Positions 17,737 to 25,737 are shown, numbered from the stretch's first letter. The stretch is DNA of 64,000 nt from Thermococcus aggregans (GCF_024022995.1 NZ_CP099582.1:1663054-1727053), one strand, 5' to 3'. Notes: generated by a model not told the origin, from the letters alone. Translations and numbers: made by a program.

Positions 17737-18541
17737 TTTTCCCACCTTTTATGTCTATGCGCCCTTCTTTTTCCAGCATTCTCAAAATTTCTTCAAATGC
17801 CTTCCCGTCTGTCACGTTTATTATCATGGTGCCCTTTTCAGTGGGTATTTCCATGGGCATTGCCTTGAGAAACGTTCCAACTAACTCGTCTTTTGGAACT
17901 TTTTCATTGCCAAGGGCATTTAACACTTCGTTGGCAACTATTCCCCTTGAGATTAAAGCAAAGTATACGCCCATAACCGCTTCCTCTTCAAAGTACTTCG
18001 CCGCTATGTGAAGGGCTTTATTTATTTTCTCTATTTCAAGCTCCCTGATCTCTATCTCATACTCGGGAAGCAGATCTACGAAAGCAAACTGCTTTGCTAT
18101 CTTCTCTATGCTTTCGAGGTTTTTTGCAATTTGATATGGGAATCTGAACTGGAATTTTAGCTTTGTAACATCAACGTCTTCCTTTAGCCTTGCTTTGTTC
18201 TCTTCAACAACAAGTGCGCCGTTTTTAAACAATTGCTCAAGAACATCTCCCATCCAGTATCCTTCTTGGAGAAGGTGGTTTATTTCCTCACCTTCTTTGA
18301 GATGCTCAAGGGCATGGTTTATTTGCTCCTTAAACGCGAGAAAACCCTCGATAAGGATTTCCTTCTCCTCACCTTCAAAGGAATTTAAAGTGTTGCTTAT
18401 CTCCTCCAAAGTCCCCTCTATCATGTAGCCTATGAATGCCTCGTACCCAAGCCTTTCCGTAACGGCAAATTTAATTCCTTCCCTCTTGAGTTCATTTAAA
18501 AAGGCATCTTTAACAACCTCGTTCTTTGTAACCAGCCTCAT
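17723..18541 (-). CDS. Conserved hypothetical protein, mainly helical
   Basis: 272 residues, rich in Glu, Leu and Lys, without signal peptide or membrane segments. The last 40 residues (DGKAFEEILRMLEKEGRIDI) resemble a winged-helix tail. GGTGATTGC precedes the start. No motif identifies a reaction. Codon use and length suggest a real Thermococcales gene. Confidence 0.6.
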   Translation of the reverse strand: MRLVTKNEVVKDAFLNELKREGIKFAVTERLGYEAFIGYMIEGTLEEISNTLNSFEGEEKEILIEGFLAFKEQINHALEHLKEGEEINHLLQEGYWMGDVLEQLFKNGALVVEENKARLKEDVDVTKLKFQFRFPYQIAKNLESIEKIAKQFAFVDLLPEYEIEIRELEIEKINKALHIAAKYFEEEAVMGVYFALISRGIVANEVLNALGNEKVPKDELVGTFLKAMPMEIPTEKGTMIINVTDGKAFEEILRMLEKEGRIDIKGGKIKRR

Positions 18542-18599
18542 GCAATCACCACATGGAAAAAGCTAAAAGCCATTTATAGTCTTTTCCTATGGTGAGAAC

Positions 18600-18821
18600 A
18601 TGAGCGAGGAGAAACCACTTTTACTGGACGAAACCCTCAAAAAGTGGAAGGGGAAACGAATAGCCTTGGCCGTAAGCGGAGACCACTCCTTTACTGGCAT
18701 TCTAAAGGATTTCGATGAAGAGATAATCATCTTGGAGAACGTCGCCGACGTTGTAGGAAACAGGGGAAAAGCACTGGTAGTCAAGATAGACGACGTTAAT
18801 TGGATAATGCTCCTAGAGTGA
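18600..18821 (+). CDS. LSm-domain small protein
   Basis: A 73-residue single Sm-fold protein. The Sm1 motif includes KRIALAVSGDHSFTGILKDFDEE, and the Sm2-like end is ALVVKIDDVNWIMLLE. It differs from the canonical archaeal Sm1 ring protein and resembles the Thermococcales LSm-like paralogues. RNA binding is likely but not shown. It lies six bases ahead of the mobB start, so the two are probably cotranscribed. Confidence 0.68.
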   Translation: MSEEKPLLLDETLKKWKGKRIALAVSGDHSFTGILKDFDEEIIILENVADVVGNRGKALVVKIDDVNWIMLLE

Positions 18822-18826
18822 TTAAA

Positions 18827-19558
18827 ATGAGGGCAGTTGCGTTTGTAGGATTCAAAAAGAGCGGAAAGACAACTACAGTGGAGAACGTTGCAAAAGAGCT
18901 CAAAAAAAGAGGGTACTGTGTGGGGATAGCAAAGAGCATGCACACGAATTTTGATAGAAAAGAAAGCGACACATGGAGGCTGAAAAGAGTAGCTGATTGC
19001 GTGATTGTGAGGGCTCAGGACACAGATGCCCTTCTTTTTGATGCAAAGGACTTAAACGCTCTCCTTTCTGTAATGCCTGAAGTAGATTTTCTTCTTCTTG
19101 AGGGGTTTAAAGATGCCAAGCATTTGCCCAAAGTGATATGTGCTAAAAGCGAAGAAGAAGTAAAAGTGCTAAACGATGGGCTCGCGATAGCGGTTAGCGG
19201 AGTCATATCCAATGAACTCAAAAGCGTTGATGGTCTTGAGGTTATAAACGCTCTGGAAAACCCCGAAAGGCTTACCGATTTGATAGAGGAAAAAGCCTTC
19301 ATTCTGCCGAATATTAACTGCAGACTGTGCGGGCTTGACTGCTATGAAATGGCAAAGCTAATAGTAAAGGGCGAAAAGACCGTAAAAGACTGTGTCGTCT
19401 TGAGTTCAAAACCAAAGGTCATTGTTAAAATTGATGGAAAGGAGCTTCCAATGAAAGATTGGGTTCAAGAAGTAGTGGAAAAGACCATTAAGGGAATGCT
19501 CTCTGCCATGAAAGGGTACAAAGAGGGGCGGAAAATAGAGATTATAATTCAGGACTAG
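18827..19558 (+). CDS. mobB: MobB-like GTPase with C-terminal Fe-S-type Cys motif
   Basis: 243 residues. The N-terminal half is the MobB P-loop domain (Walker A GFKKSGKTT at residues 8-16, DFLLLEGFKD at 87-96), associated with molybdopterin-guanine dinucleotide formation. The C-terminal part adds C165-x2-C168-x3-C172 and C189, the spacing of a ferredoxin-like or FeS-domain cluster site. Thermococcales use tungstopterin enzymes, so the protein may act in W-cofactor maturation. The ATG at 18827 is chosen since the upstream frame overlaps LSm. Confidence 0.78.
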   Translation: MRAVAFVGFKKSGKTTTVENVAKELKKRGYCVGIAKSMHTNFDRKESDTWRLKRVADCVIVRAQDTDALLFDAKDLNALLSVMPEVDFLLLEGFKDAKHLPKVICAKSEEEVKVLNDGLAIAVSGVISNELKSVDGLEVINALENPERLTDLIEEKAFILPNINCRLCGLDCYEMAKLIVKGEKTVKDCVVLSSKPKVIVKIDGKELPMKDWVQEVVEKTIKGMLSAMKGYKEGRKIEIIIQD

Positions 19559-19956
19559 ACTGCCTCTACTTTAACTTCTTTTACTTTGCCCCCTTCGAGT
19601 ATAAACGCTCTGTACTCTCTGAGGTTGTTCACTATCAGCCATATGTTTCTCCACAAGTCCATGCCCTTCAAATCTTTGGATGAAGGGTACGGTGGGCGGT
19701 TGACGTGGGAATGGAAAATACCCACTATCTCCTTTCCTTCTCTTTCAGCACTCTCAAGAACTTTGAGGATCTCTAGAGGGTCTATCTCAAATTCAACCGG
19801 GGAAGTTAATTTGTTGTTTGCAAACGAAACCTTTTCCACAAAGGCAGCTTTTCCTTCTATTTTTCCCACTAAAAACCCGCATATTTCAACCTTGCTTTCC
19901 TTAGCTTTCCTGAGGATTTCTTCCAAATGTGCACGTTTTATGAAAAGGACTTCCAT
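19555..19956 (-). CDS. JAMM/MPN+ metalloprotease (possible desampylase)
   Basis: 133 residues forming a complete JAMM domain: E24, then H82-S-H84-x7-S92-x2-D95, exactly the zinc-protease signature. Archaeal homologues (HvJAMM1, Pyrococcus JAMM1) remove SAMP ubiquitin-like proteins from targets or process sulfur carriers. It is convergent with mobB with a 4-base overlap, which suggests a cofactor or sulfur-carrier context. The active site appears intact. Confidence 0.85.
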   Translation of the reverse strand: MEVLFIKRAHLEEILRKAKESKVEICGFLVGKIEGKAAFVEKVSFANNKLTSPVEFEIDPLEILKVLESAEREGKEIVGIFHSHVNRPPYPSSKDLKGMDLWRNIWLIVNNLREYRAFILEGGKVKEVKVEAV

Positions 19957-20023
19957 GGGGGCTTCTTTTCGTTAACCCTTTTAATTCTTTTTGTTCATTG
20001 ACGTACATATTAGCACAGAAAAG

Positions 20024-20031
20024 CTTATAAA
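20024..20031 (+). promoter_or_regulatory. TATA box upstream of the 47-residue ORF
   Basis: CTTATAAA lies 69-76 bases before the ATG at 20100. Initiation about 25 bases later would leave the glycolytic-motif palindrome at 20067-20085 inside the leader. Confidence 0.5.
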
Positions 20032-20066
20032 TGTGTTTACAATCATCAAGGTTAGATACTACTGTA

Positions 20067-20085
20067 ATATCACTCGAAGTGATAT
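20067..20085. promoter_or_regulatory. Perfect Thermococcales glycolytic motif (TGM) operator
   Basis: ATATCACTCGAAGTGATAT is an 8+8 inverted repeat with a 3-base centre and contains TATCAC-N5-GTGATA exactly. That is the published binding consensus of the TrmB-like regulator TrmBL1/Tgr. It lies downstream of the TATA box, the arrangement linked with repression. The gene behind it is a small ORF of unknown role. Confidence 0.65.
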
Positions 20086-20099
20086 ATGGGGTGAGAGCT

Positions 20100-20243
20100 A
20101 TGCTCGCGAGAATAGTTTACTACAGGAGGAATTCAATCCCCGAGGAAGAAATTGTGGTAGTTAGCAGGGTAGAAAAAGCCTTTGAAATAGCGAGAAAGAA
20201 GTTGGGAAGAGAGATAATGGGCTTTGAAGTAGAAATAATTTGA
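20100..20243 (+). CDS. Small conserved-type protein (47 aa), likely TGM-regulated
   Basis: 47 residues (MLARIVYYRRNSIPEEEI...), basic N-terminus and amphipathic helix VEKAFEIARKKLG, ending in a strand. GGGTGAGAG precedes the ATG at 20100. No family is recognised. Its promoter has a perfect glycolytic operator, so expression probably responds to sugar metabolism. Confidence 0.55.
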   Translation: MLARIVYYRRNSIPEEEIVVVSRVEKAFEIARKKLGREIMGFEVEII

Positions 20244-20473
20244 TCACGATCGCCTTCTTCTCCCCGTTTTTATTTTAATTTATTGAAGAATGACAACGCA
20301 ACAGGATTTTTGGTTTTTATTGATTTCAATGAAGGTAAAAAACGCAGAAAACACAGCTCTTCTATCCAAAAATAACCAGTACTAAAATATACTATGACCG
20401 CGAATTAAAGATTGACACGCAAAAGTATATTAAGCGTGAAATGAATATTAATTCAAGGAAGAGGTGAATTTAT

Positions 20474-20704
20474 ATGGAAAAAAAGTTGTATAGAAGCAAA
20501 AAGAACAGAATACTTTTTGGCGTCTGTGGAGGACTTGCAGAGTACTTTAACGTAGATCCAACCCTTGTTAGGATACTCTTTATCCTTCTGCTGTTGGGGA
20601 GTGTGGGGACTGCGGCGTTGTTATACCTCCTGTTGGCTCTTGTAATGCCGGAAGAACCCGAAGAGGGAGGTGAAGTAAGTGGGGAAGAAACTCAGGAGGA
20701 GTAA
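20474..20704 (+). CDS. PspC-domain membrane protein
   Basis: 76 residues: KKLYRSKKNRILFGVCGGLAEYF is the PspC signature, followed by a transmembrane helix (about residues 30-57) and an acidic tail. GAGGTGAA precedes the ATG. The PspC family senses or transmits envelope stress. It overlaps the next PspC gene by 26 bases, so it is the first gene of a three-gene membrane operon. Confidence 0.85.
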   Translation: MEKKLYRSKKNRILFGVCGGLAEYFNVDPTLVRILFILLLLGSVGTAALLYLLLALVMPEEPEEGGEVSGEETQEE

Positions 20705-21122
20705 AAAGAATAGAATGTTCTTAGGAGTGTTGGGAGGAATTGCAGAGTATCTGGGGATTGATCCGACGATAGTGAGAATAATCTTCATACTGCTGTGTTT
20801 AGTAGAACCGGTGTTCATCTTAGCATACTTCTTGATGGCTATTGTCATGCCAGAAGAAGATGAAGAAGAGATAACCGCAGAGAAACTTCCTGAGAAGATT
20901 GAAAAAATAGCCGAAGAGGCTGGAAAAAGTGTGGAAGAACTCAGCAAAAAAGCCCCAGTAGTTGAGAAAAAAGATGACACGAAGCTCTTTGGAATTGCCC
21001 TTATTCTCTTAGGCGCAGTGCTACTCTTAAAAGCTTTCATACCTTTCCCCTTATTCGGGCTTAGGGAAATAGTCGCGGTGCTTATCCTATTGCTCGGCCT
21101 ATACTTGGTAGCGAGGGGATGA
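20679..21122 (+). CDS. PspC-domain membrane protein with C-terminal membrane region
   Basis: 147 residues beginning with GTG at 20679, six bases after GGAGGTG located inside the previous gene. The N-terminal 60 residues repeat the PspC domain (KKNRMFLGVLGGIAEYLGID). A charged linker (about 65-100) and two further hydrophobic helices follow. It looks like a tandem duplicate of the upstream gene extended at the C-terminus. Confidence 0.82.
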   Translation: MGKKLRRSKKNRMFLGVLGGIAEYLGIDPTIVRIIFILLCLVEPVFILAYFLMAIVMPEEDEEEITAEKLPEKIEKIAEEAGKSVEELSKKAPVVEKKDDTKLFGIALILLGAVLLLKAFIPFPLFGLREIVAVLILLLGLYLVARG

Positions 21123-21125
21123 AAA

Positions 21126-21995
21126 ATGAAACGACTCCTTGGTCTCTTTTTAACATTTTTAGGACTGCTGATCATTTTAAGAAGCCTTAGACCAGAGCTA
21201 TATGACTACCTCCTTCCATATGCGCCTTACATTAAAAGAGCGTTCTGGGGAGTAGTTCTCATTATCGCAGGTCTCTATGTGCTTATCAAAAACAAAACCG
21301 CAAGGACTGCTTTGGCGGTAGTTTTCATCATATACTTAGCGCTGTTTCTTGTAACTCCAGGTTCATATTCTTCATGGAAGTTCACCTTTAGGGATGTCGG
21401 AGAAGTAAAGGAAATCGGTGAATTCAGCGCTTCCGAGATCGCAATAGAAAATATTGCCGCAAAAATAATCGTAGAACGAGTACCGGGAGATACTATAAAA
21501 GTCCTCAGCAATCTGCCGGTGGAGGTAAGTGATGGCGAAACTCTAAAGCTCTCATGTTTCGAGTGCAACAAGGAAAACGGAAAACTCTTAATACAAGTTG
21601 GAGACGAGGTTAAGCTTGTTTCTTTAACCTTAAGGAATACTGCGGGTGACGTTGACCTTGAATTGGGAGAGACTGTTTCAGTTAACATGGATAACGTAGT
21701 TGGAGATGTCGCAGCCTCAGGAGTATTCAGCTCTTTTACTGTCACGAACTTCATAGGAGACATGGAGTTAACTCTTGAAAACTGTCCCGAGATAGAGATC
21801 GGTGGATATTGCTCCCAAATTGGAATATACAGAGGAAGCGGAGAGATTAACATCAACATCCCAGAAAACGTTAAGGTAGCACCTTCAATTGAGGGCTCTT
21901 TGGCTTCGGTTACTGTCAATAAAGGATTTGAAACTGGGGAGAAAACATTAAAACTAAGAGTCAAGAACTTCATTGGAAAAATAGTCGTGGAATGA
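21126..21995 (+). CDS. LiaF/DUF4097-like membrane protein
   Basis: 289 residues: three or four hydrophobic helices in the first 80 residues, then an extracytoplasmic beta-rich domain with repeated short strands (about 100-289), like the adhesin-type beta-solenoid of DUF4097/LiaF-like proteins. It comes directly after two PspC genes, the same pairing used by bacterial envelope-stress systems. Its stop overlaps the CitG-like start (ATGA). Confidence 0.6.
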   Translation: MKRLLGLFLTFLGLLIILRSLRPELYDYLLPYAPYIKRAFWGVVLIIAGLYVLIKNKTARTALAVVFIIYLALFLVTPGSYSSWKFTFRDVGEVKEIGEFSASEIAIENIAAKIIVERVPGDTIKVLSNLPVEVSDGETLKLSCFECNKENGKLLIQVGDEVKLVSLTLRNTAGDVDLELGETVSVNMDNVVGDVAASGVFSSFTVTNFIGDMELTLENCPEIEIGGYCSQIGIYRGSGEININIPENVKVAPSIEGSLASVTVNKGFETGEKTLKLRVKNFIGKIVVE

Positions 21996-22891
21996 TGGCT
22001 ATGGATAAGTGGGAGGTTGTCAAAGCCTTTACTCTAGGGCCCCTACTTGAAGTAGCCATCCCTAAGCCCGGCAACGTGAATAGATATAGGGACTTTGAAG
22101 ACCTTACCCTATACCATTTTCTCTTTGCCAACACTTCTGTAATTGATGTTCTTTTTGAAGCCGCTCATAGAGGGGAGCTCATAAGAGGGGGAAAACTTCA
22201 ACCAGAAGGGGCAAAACTCGGAGAGCTTATAAAAAAAGCCGTTGAAAACTCCAAAAAAGCCCAGAATTTAAACCCAAACTTTGGGATAATAACCCTCGCA
22301 ATTCCTCTCACGGTGGCACTTGGATGGGCGAAAGACATTGAGGCTGCCCGAGAAAAAGTTAAGCTTCTTATCTCTGCATCCAGCCCGTATGACAGCATAG
22401 AATTCTACAAAGCCATAAGAATTGCGAACCCAAAGGGAGTTAAAAGGGGAGTAAAATACGACGTTTACGATGATTCCTCTTTTGAAGAGCTCATCCGAGA
22501 CAAGATAAACCTTGAAAAGCTTGCGGAGATTTCGAGCGAGAGGGAGCTGATTTTTAAGGAGTGGCTTACCGGCTACCAGCTCAGCTACTCCACCTTTTAC
22601 AGGCTCAAAGAACTTAGCTCCATTTTTTCACTTGAGGAAGCAACCATCAGGGCATTCCTTGAGCTTCTATCCAACAACTTGGACACCTTGATTATAAGAA
22701 AAGCCGGGCTTGAGGAGGCAAAACTCGTTCAGACGAAAGCAAAAGAAACCCTCGCCGGAACGCTCAGCCTCGAGGAGTTTGACGAGTTTCTAAGAGAAAA
22801 GAAAGATTTAAGAAATCCCGGAAGTCTGGCAGATATAATGGCAGTTTCTTTAAGCCTGCTGATTTTAAGTGGATATTCCCTTAATCTTTGA
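21992..22891 (+). CDS. Triphosphoribosyl-dephospho-CoA synthase (CitG/MdcB)-like protein
   Basis: 299 residues with CitG-family landmarks: IPKPGNVNR near residue 25 and NPGSLADIMAVSL near the C-terminus. Bacterial CitG makes the prosthetic-group precursor of citrate lyase from ATP and dephospho-CoA; no citrate lyase is seen here, so the archaeal product is uncertain. Starts at 21992, 21995 or 22001 are all possible. It overlaps the membrane gene upstream by four bases and the convergent DUF1884 gene by 11. Confidence 0.72.
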   Translation: MMAMDKWEVVKAFTLGPLLEVAIPKPGNVNRYRDFEDLTLYHFLFANTSVIDVLFEAAHRGELIRGGKLQPEGAKLGELIKKAVENSKKAQNLNPNFGIITLAIPLTVALGWAKDIEAAREKVKLLISASSPYDSIEFYKAIRIANPKGVKRGVKYDVYDDSSFEELIRDKINLEKLAEISSERELIFKEWLTGYQLSYSTFYRLKELSSIFSLEEATIRAFLELLSNNLDTLIIRKAGLEEAKLVQTKAKETLAGTLSLEEFDEFLREKKDLRNPGSLADIMAVSLSLLILSGYSLNL

Positions 22892-23165
22892 TTATTTTAA
22901 CCCTTTTAGCCCCTCCGAGCCCTATGCCAAGAACTTTTGAGTCAATAACAACCGCATCTTTTCCGAGTTCTTCAACGACCTTGACCTTAAGCCCAGAAAT
23001 CTCGGAAACTCCCTCTTCCCCTCCAAACTCTTCGTTTATCTGCGCTTTCAAAAACTCGTAAGCCTCTTTCCCAAAGAGCACCAAATCTGGCTCGAATCCA
23101 TCCATTTTGAGCTCGTTAGCTTTTTCTTCAACAGCACTCAAAACCCTAATAAGTTCTCCTCTCAT
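22881..23165 (-). CDS. DUF1884 protein (A-domain, family 4 encapsulin-like)
   Basis: 94 residues: helix-rich N-terminus (MRGELIRVLSAVEEKANELK), then strands with KVKVVEELGKDAVVID and a GIGLGGAKRVKIIKD end. This is DUF1884, known structurally from Pyrococcus furiosus as an isolated HK97 A-domain fold and later grouped as family 4 encapsulin-like proteins of hyperthermophilic archaea. Such genes sit next to an enzyme proposed as cargo. Here the upstream neighbour in the same direction is an OsmC protein. The ATG ending 23165 follows GGTGATTTTG. Confidence 0.7.
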   Translation of the reverse strand: MRGELIRVLSAVEEKANELKMDGFEPDLVLFGKEAYEFLKAQINEEFGGEEGVSEISGLKVKVVEELGKDAVVIDSKVLGIGLGGAKRVKIIKD

Positions 23166-23199
23166 CAAAATCACCTAAAACATATTGAAAAAGAGGGAC

Positions 23200-23598
23200 T
23201 TAAACTTTTTCCCTAATAATCTCGTAGGAGTAAGTTACTTCAGTCCCGCTGAGTTTCAAATGAGCCCCGACTGAACAATATTTCTCTTGGCTAAGCTCTA
23301 TAGCCCTTTTTGCCTTTTCTTCTTTTACATCTCCATAAATCCTGTAGTGTATGTGGACTTTGGTGTAAATTCTTGGGTGCTCCTCTCTCCTTTCCCCGCT
23401 TATTTCAACTTCGAGGTTTTCAATAGGCTCGCGCATTTTTTGAAGGATCATCAAGACGTCTATTGCAGTACAACCAGCCACGCTGAGGAGGAGTGTTTTC
23501 ATCGGTGAAATGCCATTCTCCCCGAAGATTATTTTTCCGCCTTCCTCTGTAAGCGCTTCAAACTTGGAATCTCCGAGCCACCTAACTTTTCCTTTCAT
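23200..23598 (-). CDS. OsmC/Ohr-family peroxidase-like protein
   Basis: 132 residues of the OsmC fold. Both reactive cysteines are present: C43 in AGCTAIDVL and C108 in KYCSVG. Family members reduce organic hydroperoxides with a dithiol donor. The ATG ending at 23598 follows GGTGGTGG. It lies 34 bases upstream of the DUF1884 gene and is probably cotranscribed, a possible cargo of that shell-like protein. Confidence 0.87.
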   Translation of the reverse strand: MKGKVRWLGDSKFEALTEEGGKIIFGENGISPMKTLLLSVAGCTAIDVLMILQKMREPIENLEVEISGERREEHPRIYTKVHIHYRIYGDVKEEKAKRAIELSQEKYCSVGAHLKLSGTEVTYSYEIIREKV

Positions 23599-23658
23599 AG
23601 AAACCACCACCTTACAATGGCAGGAAAGTTTTAAATGTGTTTTGTGAACCTACGGTGT

Positions 23659-24498
23659 ATGTACATAAGACCTTTTGATCCCTGGAAGTCGAAGCTCTGC
23701 ACCTGTCCGTTTAAGTATACCCTCAACGTTTACACCGGCTGTGATCATGCGTGCGTTTACTGCTACATAACCTCTTACATCCCCAATGCATTTAAAGTGA
23801 GGATAAAAGAAAACCTTCTTCCAAACTTAGAACGGGAACTCCGAAAGCTTAAGGGGGAGTTTTTAGTGGCGCTTTCCTATTCTTCTGACCCTTACCCAAG
23901 GATAGACGAGAAGCTAAGGATAACCCGAAAGGTGCTTGAGCTTTTCAAGAGATACGATGTCCCCTGTTTGATTCTAACGAAGTCAAACCTGTTTGAGCGG
24001 GACTTGGACATTTTGAAAACTCTAAAATGTGCCGTTGGTGTTACCGTTACAACCATAGACAACGAAAAAGCGAGCCTCCTCGAACCAAATGCGCCCTCGC
24101 CAAAAGAAAGAATTAAAGCGCTAAAAAAAGCAAAGAAAGAAGGTATTCCTGTCTATGCTAGAATTGACCCAATAATACCATTTTACACGTGGGAGGACTT
24201 TGACGAGACCCTTGATGCGTTAAGCTTCGTGTCGCACATAACAGTATCTACGCTAAAACTCCGGCCAGATTCATGGAAGCGAATGGAGGCAAAGTTCCCA
24301 GAACTAATGAAAAAGCTCGCACCTCTCTACAGGAAAGGAGAAAGAATCGGTGGTTATTATTACCTTCCTAAAGACATAAGACTCAAACTCCTTGAAGAGG
24401 CAAGAAAGAAGATAGAATCAAAGGGCATAACCTTCGGGTCATGCAGGGAGGGCTACTACTCCTATCCAACTTGCGATGGTTCTCATCTAGTGTTATAG
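23659..24498 (+). CDS. SPL-family radical SAM protein
   Basis: 279 residues with the radical SAM cluster motif in GCDHACVYCY (C-x3-C-x2-C), like spore photoproduct lyase-type and related archaeal proteins. Two more cysteines precede it (LCTCPFKY). The substrate is unknown. The ATG at 23659 (MYIRPFDPW) is chosen by resemblance to family starts; an ATG at 23635 would add eight residues, and no good ribosome site decides. The 3' end overlaps the convergent amidotransferase-like gene by six bases. Confidence 0.8.
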   Translation: MYIRPFDPWKSKLCTCPFKYTLNVYTGCDHACVYCYITSYIPNAFKVRIKENLLPNLERELRKLKGEFLVALSYSSDPYPRIDEKLRITRKVLELFKRYDVPCLILTKSNLFERDLDILKTLKCAVGVTVTTIDNEKASLLEPNAPSPKERIKALKKAKKEGIPVYARIDPIIPFYTWEDFDETLDALSFVSHITVSTLKLRPDSWKRMEAKFPELMKKLAPLYRKGERIGGYYYLPKDIRLKLLEEARKKIESKGITFGSCREGYYSYPTCDGSHLVL

Positions 24499-25284
24499 CT
24501 CCTCCACTTGCAGGTCAATTGAATTTTTCTCCTGATCTAAAAGGCCTAGTTTTTTCTTTTTGTATTCCAGAGCCTTATCAACGAGAGCTTTGAACAGAGG
24601 TTCCATCTCATTAAGGTACTCAGCCAGCCATTGAACACCTATTGCAAACTTCCCTTCTACCTCAATTGCTTCTATTATGCCGTCCTCTGCATAGGCTACA
24701 GGCTTTACATTGTTTCCAAGCTTCTTAATCGCCTGATGATGGAAGCTGTTAACTCCTATAAACACTTCGCTCGTGGACTCAACGTTCAAGTTTTCTTTGA
24801 GTATCTCAAAGAGAAGCGAGTCGAGTTTTATCCTTACCTCGTGAACTTTTGCGGCAGGATGGACTAAAAACTTCCCATTTTTAAGCCAATTATGTCGTAT
24901 AGCCTTTGGAATTTCGCTTACATCCTGATACAAACTTCCTCCAAGGGCAACGTTTATTGCCTGTGCTCCTCTACCTATCCCCAGCATTGGTAGGTCTTTT
25001 CCCAAAGCGGCTTTAATGAGGGTAAGCTCAAATTCGTCCCTCTGGATATCAAGCCACTCAATTTTATCGGAGAGTGTGTCTCCATAATACCTTGGGTGTA
25101 TATCAGGGCCTTCTGGGATTATGAGTCCATCTATTGCTTCGATAACATCAGTTATCCCCAAGAGGGGCGGAATTGCAACAGGAATTCCTCCGGCTTTTCT
25201 AATTCTTTTTACATAAGTGTCGTTTATTGTGAGAGCTCCAGTTTCCCAGTCAAAGGAAGCCACAATTCCAATAATTGGCTTCAT
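24493..25284 (-). CDS. Class I glutamine amidotransferase-like (peptidase C26) protein lacking catalytic Cys and His
   Basis: 263 residues with the C26/PuuD fold. The family nucleophile elbow GICRG reads GIGRG here (Gly104 in place of Cys, codon GGT). The catalytic GVQWHPE reads GVQWLAE (Leu220 in place of His, while Glu222 remains). The oxyanion-side GG is also changed to EG (residues 58-59). The NSFHHQ segment remains. It is therefore predicted to be inactive as a glutaminase and may bind gamma-glutamyl compounds or act as a regulatory subunit. The frame is intact, so it is not a pseudogene. Confidence 0.82.
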   Translation of the reverse strand: MKPIIGIVASFDWETGALTINDTYVKRIRKAGGIPVAIPPLLGITDVIEAIDGLIIPEGPDIHPRYYGDTLSDKIEWLDIQRDEFELTLIKAALGKDLPMLGIGRGAQAINVALGGSLYQDVSEIPKAIRHNWLKNGKFLVHPAAKVHEVRIKLDSLLFEILKENLNVESTSEVFIGVNSFHHQAIKKLGNNVKPVAYAEDGIIEAIEVEGKFAIGVQWLAEYLNEMEPLFKALVDKALEYKKKKLGLLDQEKNSIDLQVEEL

Positions 25285-25402
25285 TCTCCCACCCTTAACT
25301 AGTTATGTGTAATTCCTAAATACTTTTCTAAAAAAGAATGTGTGCAATTTCGCAATACATACGTTGTTTGGTTCCAGCCTAGCACAAGAAGTACTAAAAA
25401 CA

Positions 25403-25633
25403 CTACCCGACAATTACGCCTAAGACTTCTCCCTCCTTGGGTTTTATCTCTTCTATCTTTAGAATCTCAAAATTTTCCTTTTTAGCACCCTCTTCTTGGA
25501 AATATTTCTCCACAAGGTTTTCTGCTTCTTTTTCGTCCTTTGCCAGCACAAGGAGAGATACATAGCTTGTTCCTTCTCCCAATTCCTGGACTTTCCTACT
25601 AACTTTAGATTTGACTTTAAACAATCTCATCAT
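25403..25633 (-). CDS. Small conserved hypothetical protein (76 aa)
   Basis: 76 residues from the double ATG at 25628-25633 (MMRLFKVKSK). Charged alpha/beta pattern with a central helix (DEKEAENLVEKYFQEEG). A minus-strand TATA (TATTTAAAGG, about 25653-25665) would start transcription at or next to the ATG, so the mRNA is probably leaderless. A palindrome spans that start. The longer upstream frame overlaps the PPC gene and is not chosen. No family is recognised. Confidence 0.55.
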   Translation of the reverse strand: MMRLFKVKSKVSRKVQELGEGTSYVSLLVLAKDEKEAENLVEKYFQEEGAKKENFEILKIEEIKPKEGEVLGVIVG

Positions 25634-25647
25634 GATATTTATATCAT
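25632..25647. promoter_or_regulatory. Palindromic operator candidate at the 25633 start
   Basis: ATGATATTTATATCAT is a perfect 7+7 inverted repeat with a 2-base centre, and weaker symmetry extends it to about 28 bp. It covers the predicted transcription and translation start of the small gene, a place where a bound repressor would block RNA polymerase. Confidence 0.4.
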
Positions 25648-25737
25648 CACGAGCCTTTAAATATTTTTGCTTAAAACTTTGCCTAAAACAAGAAACAAGT
25701 ATACAAATTGAAAAAGATAAAAAGATTCGCTCCCATT

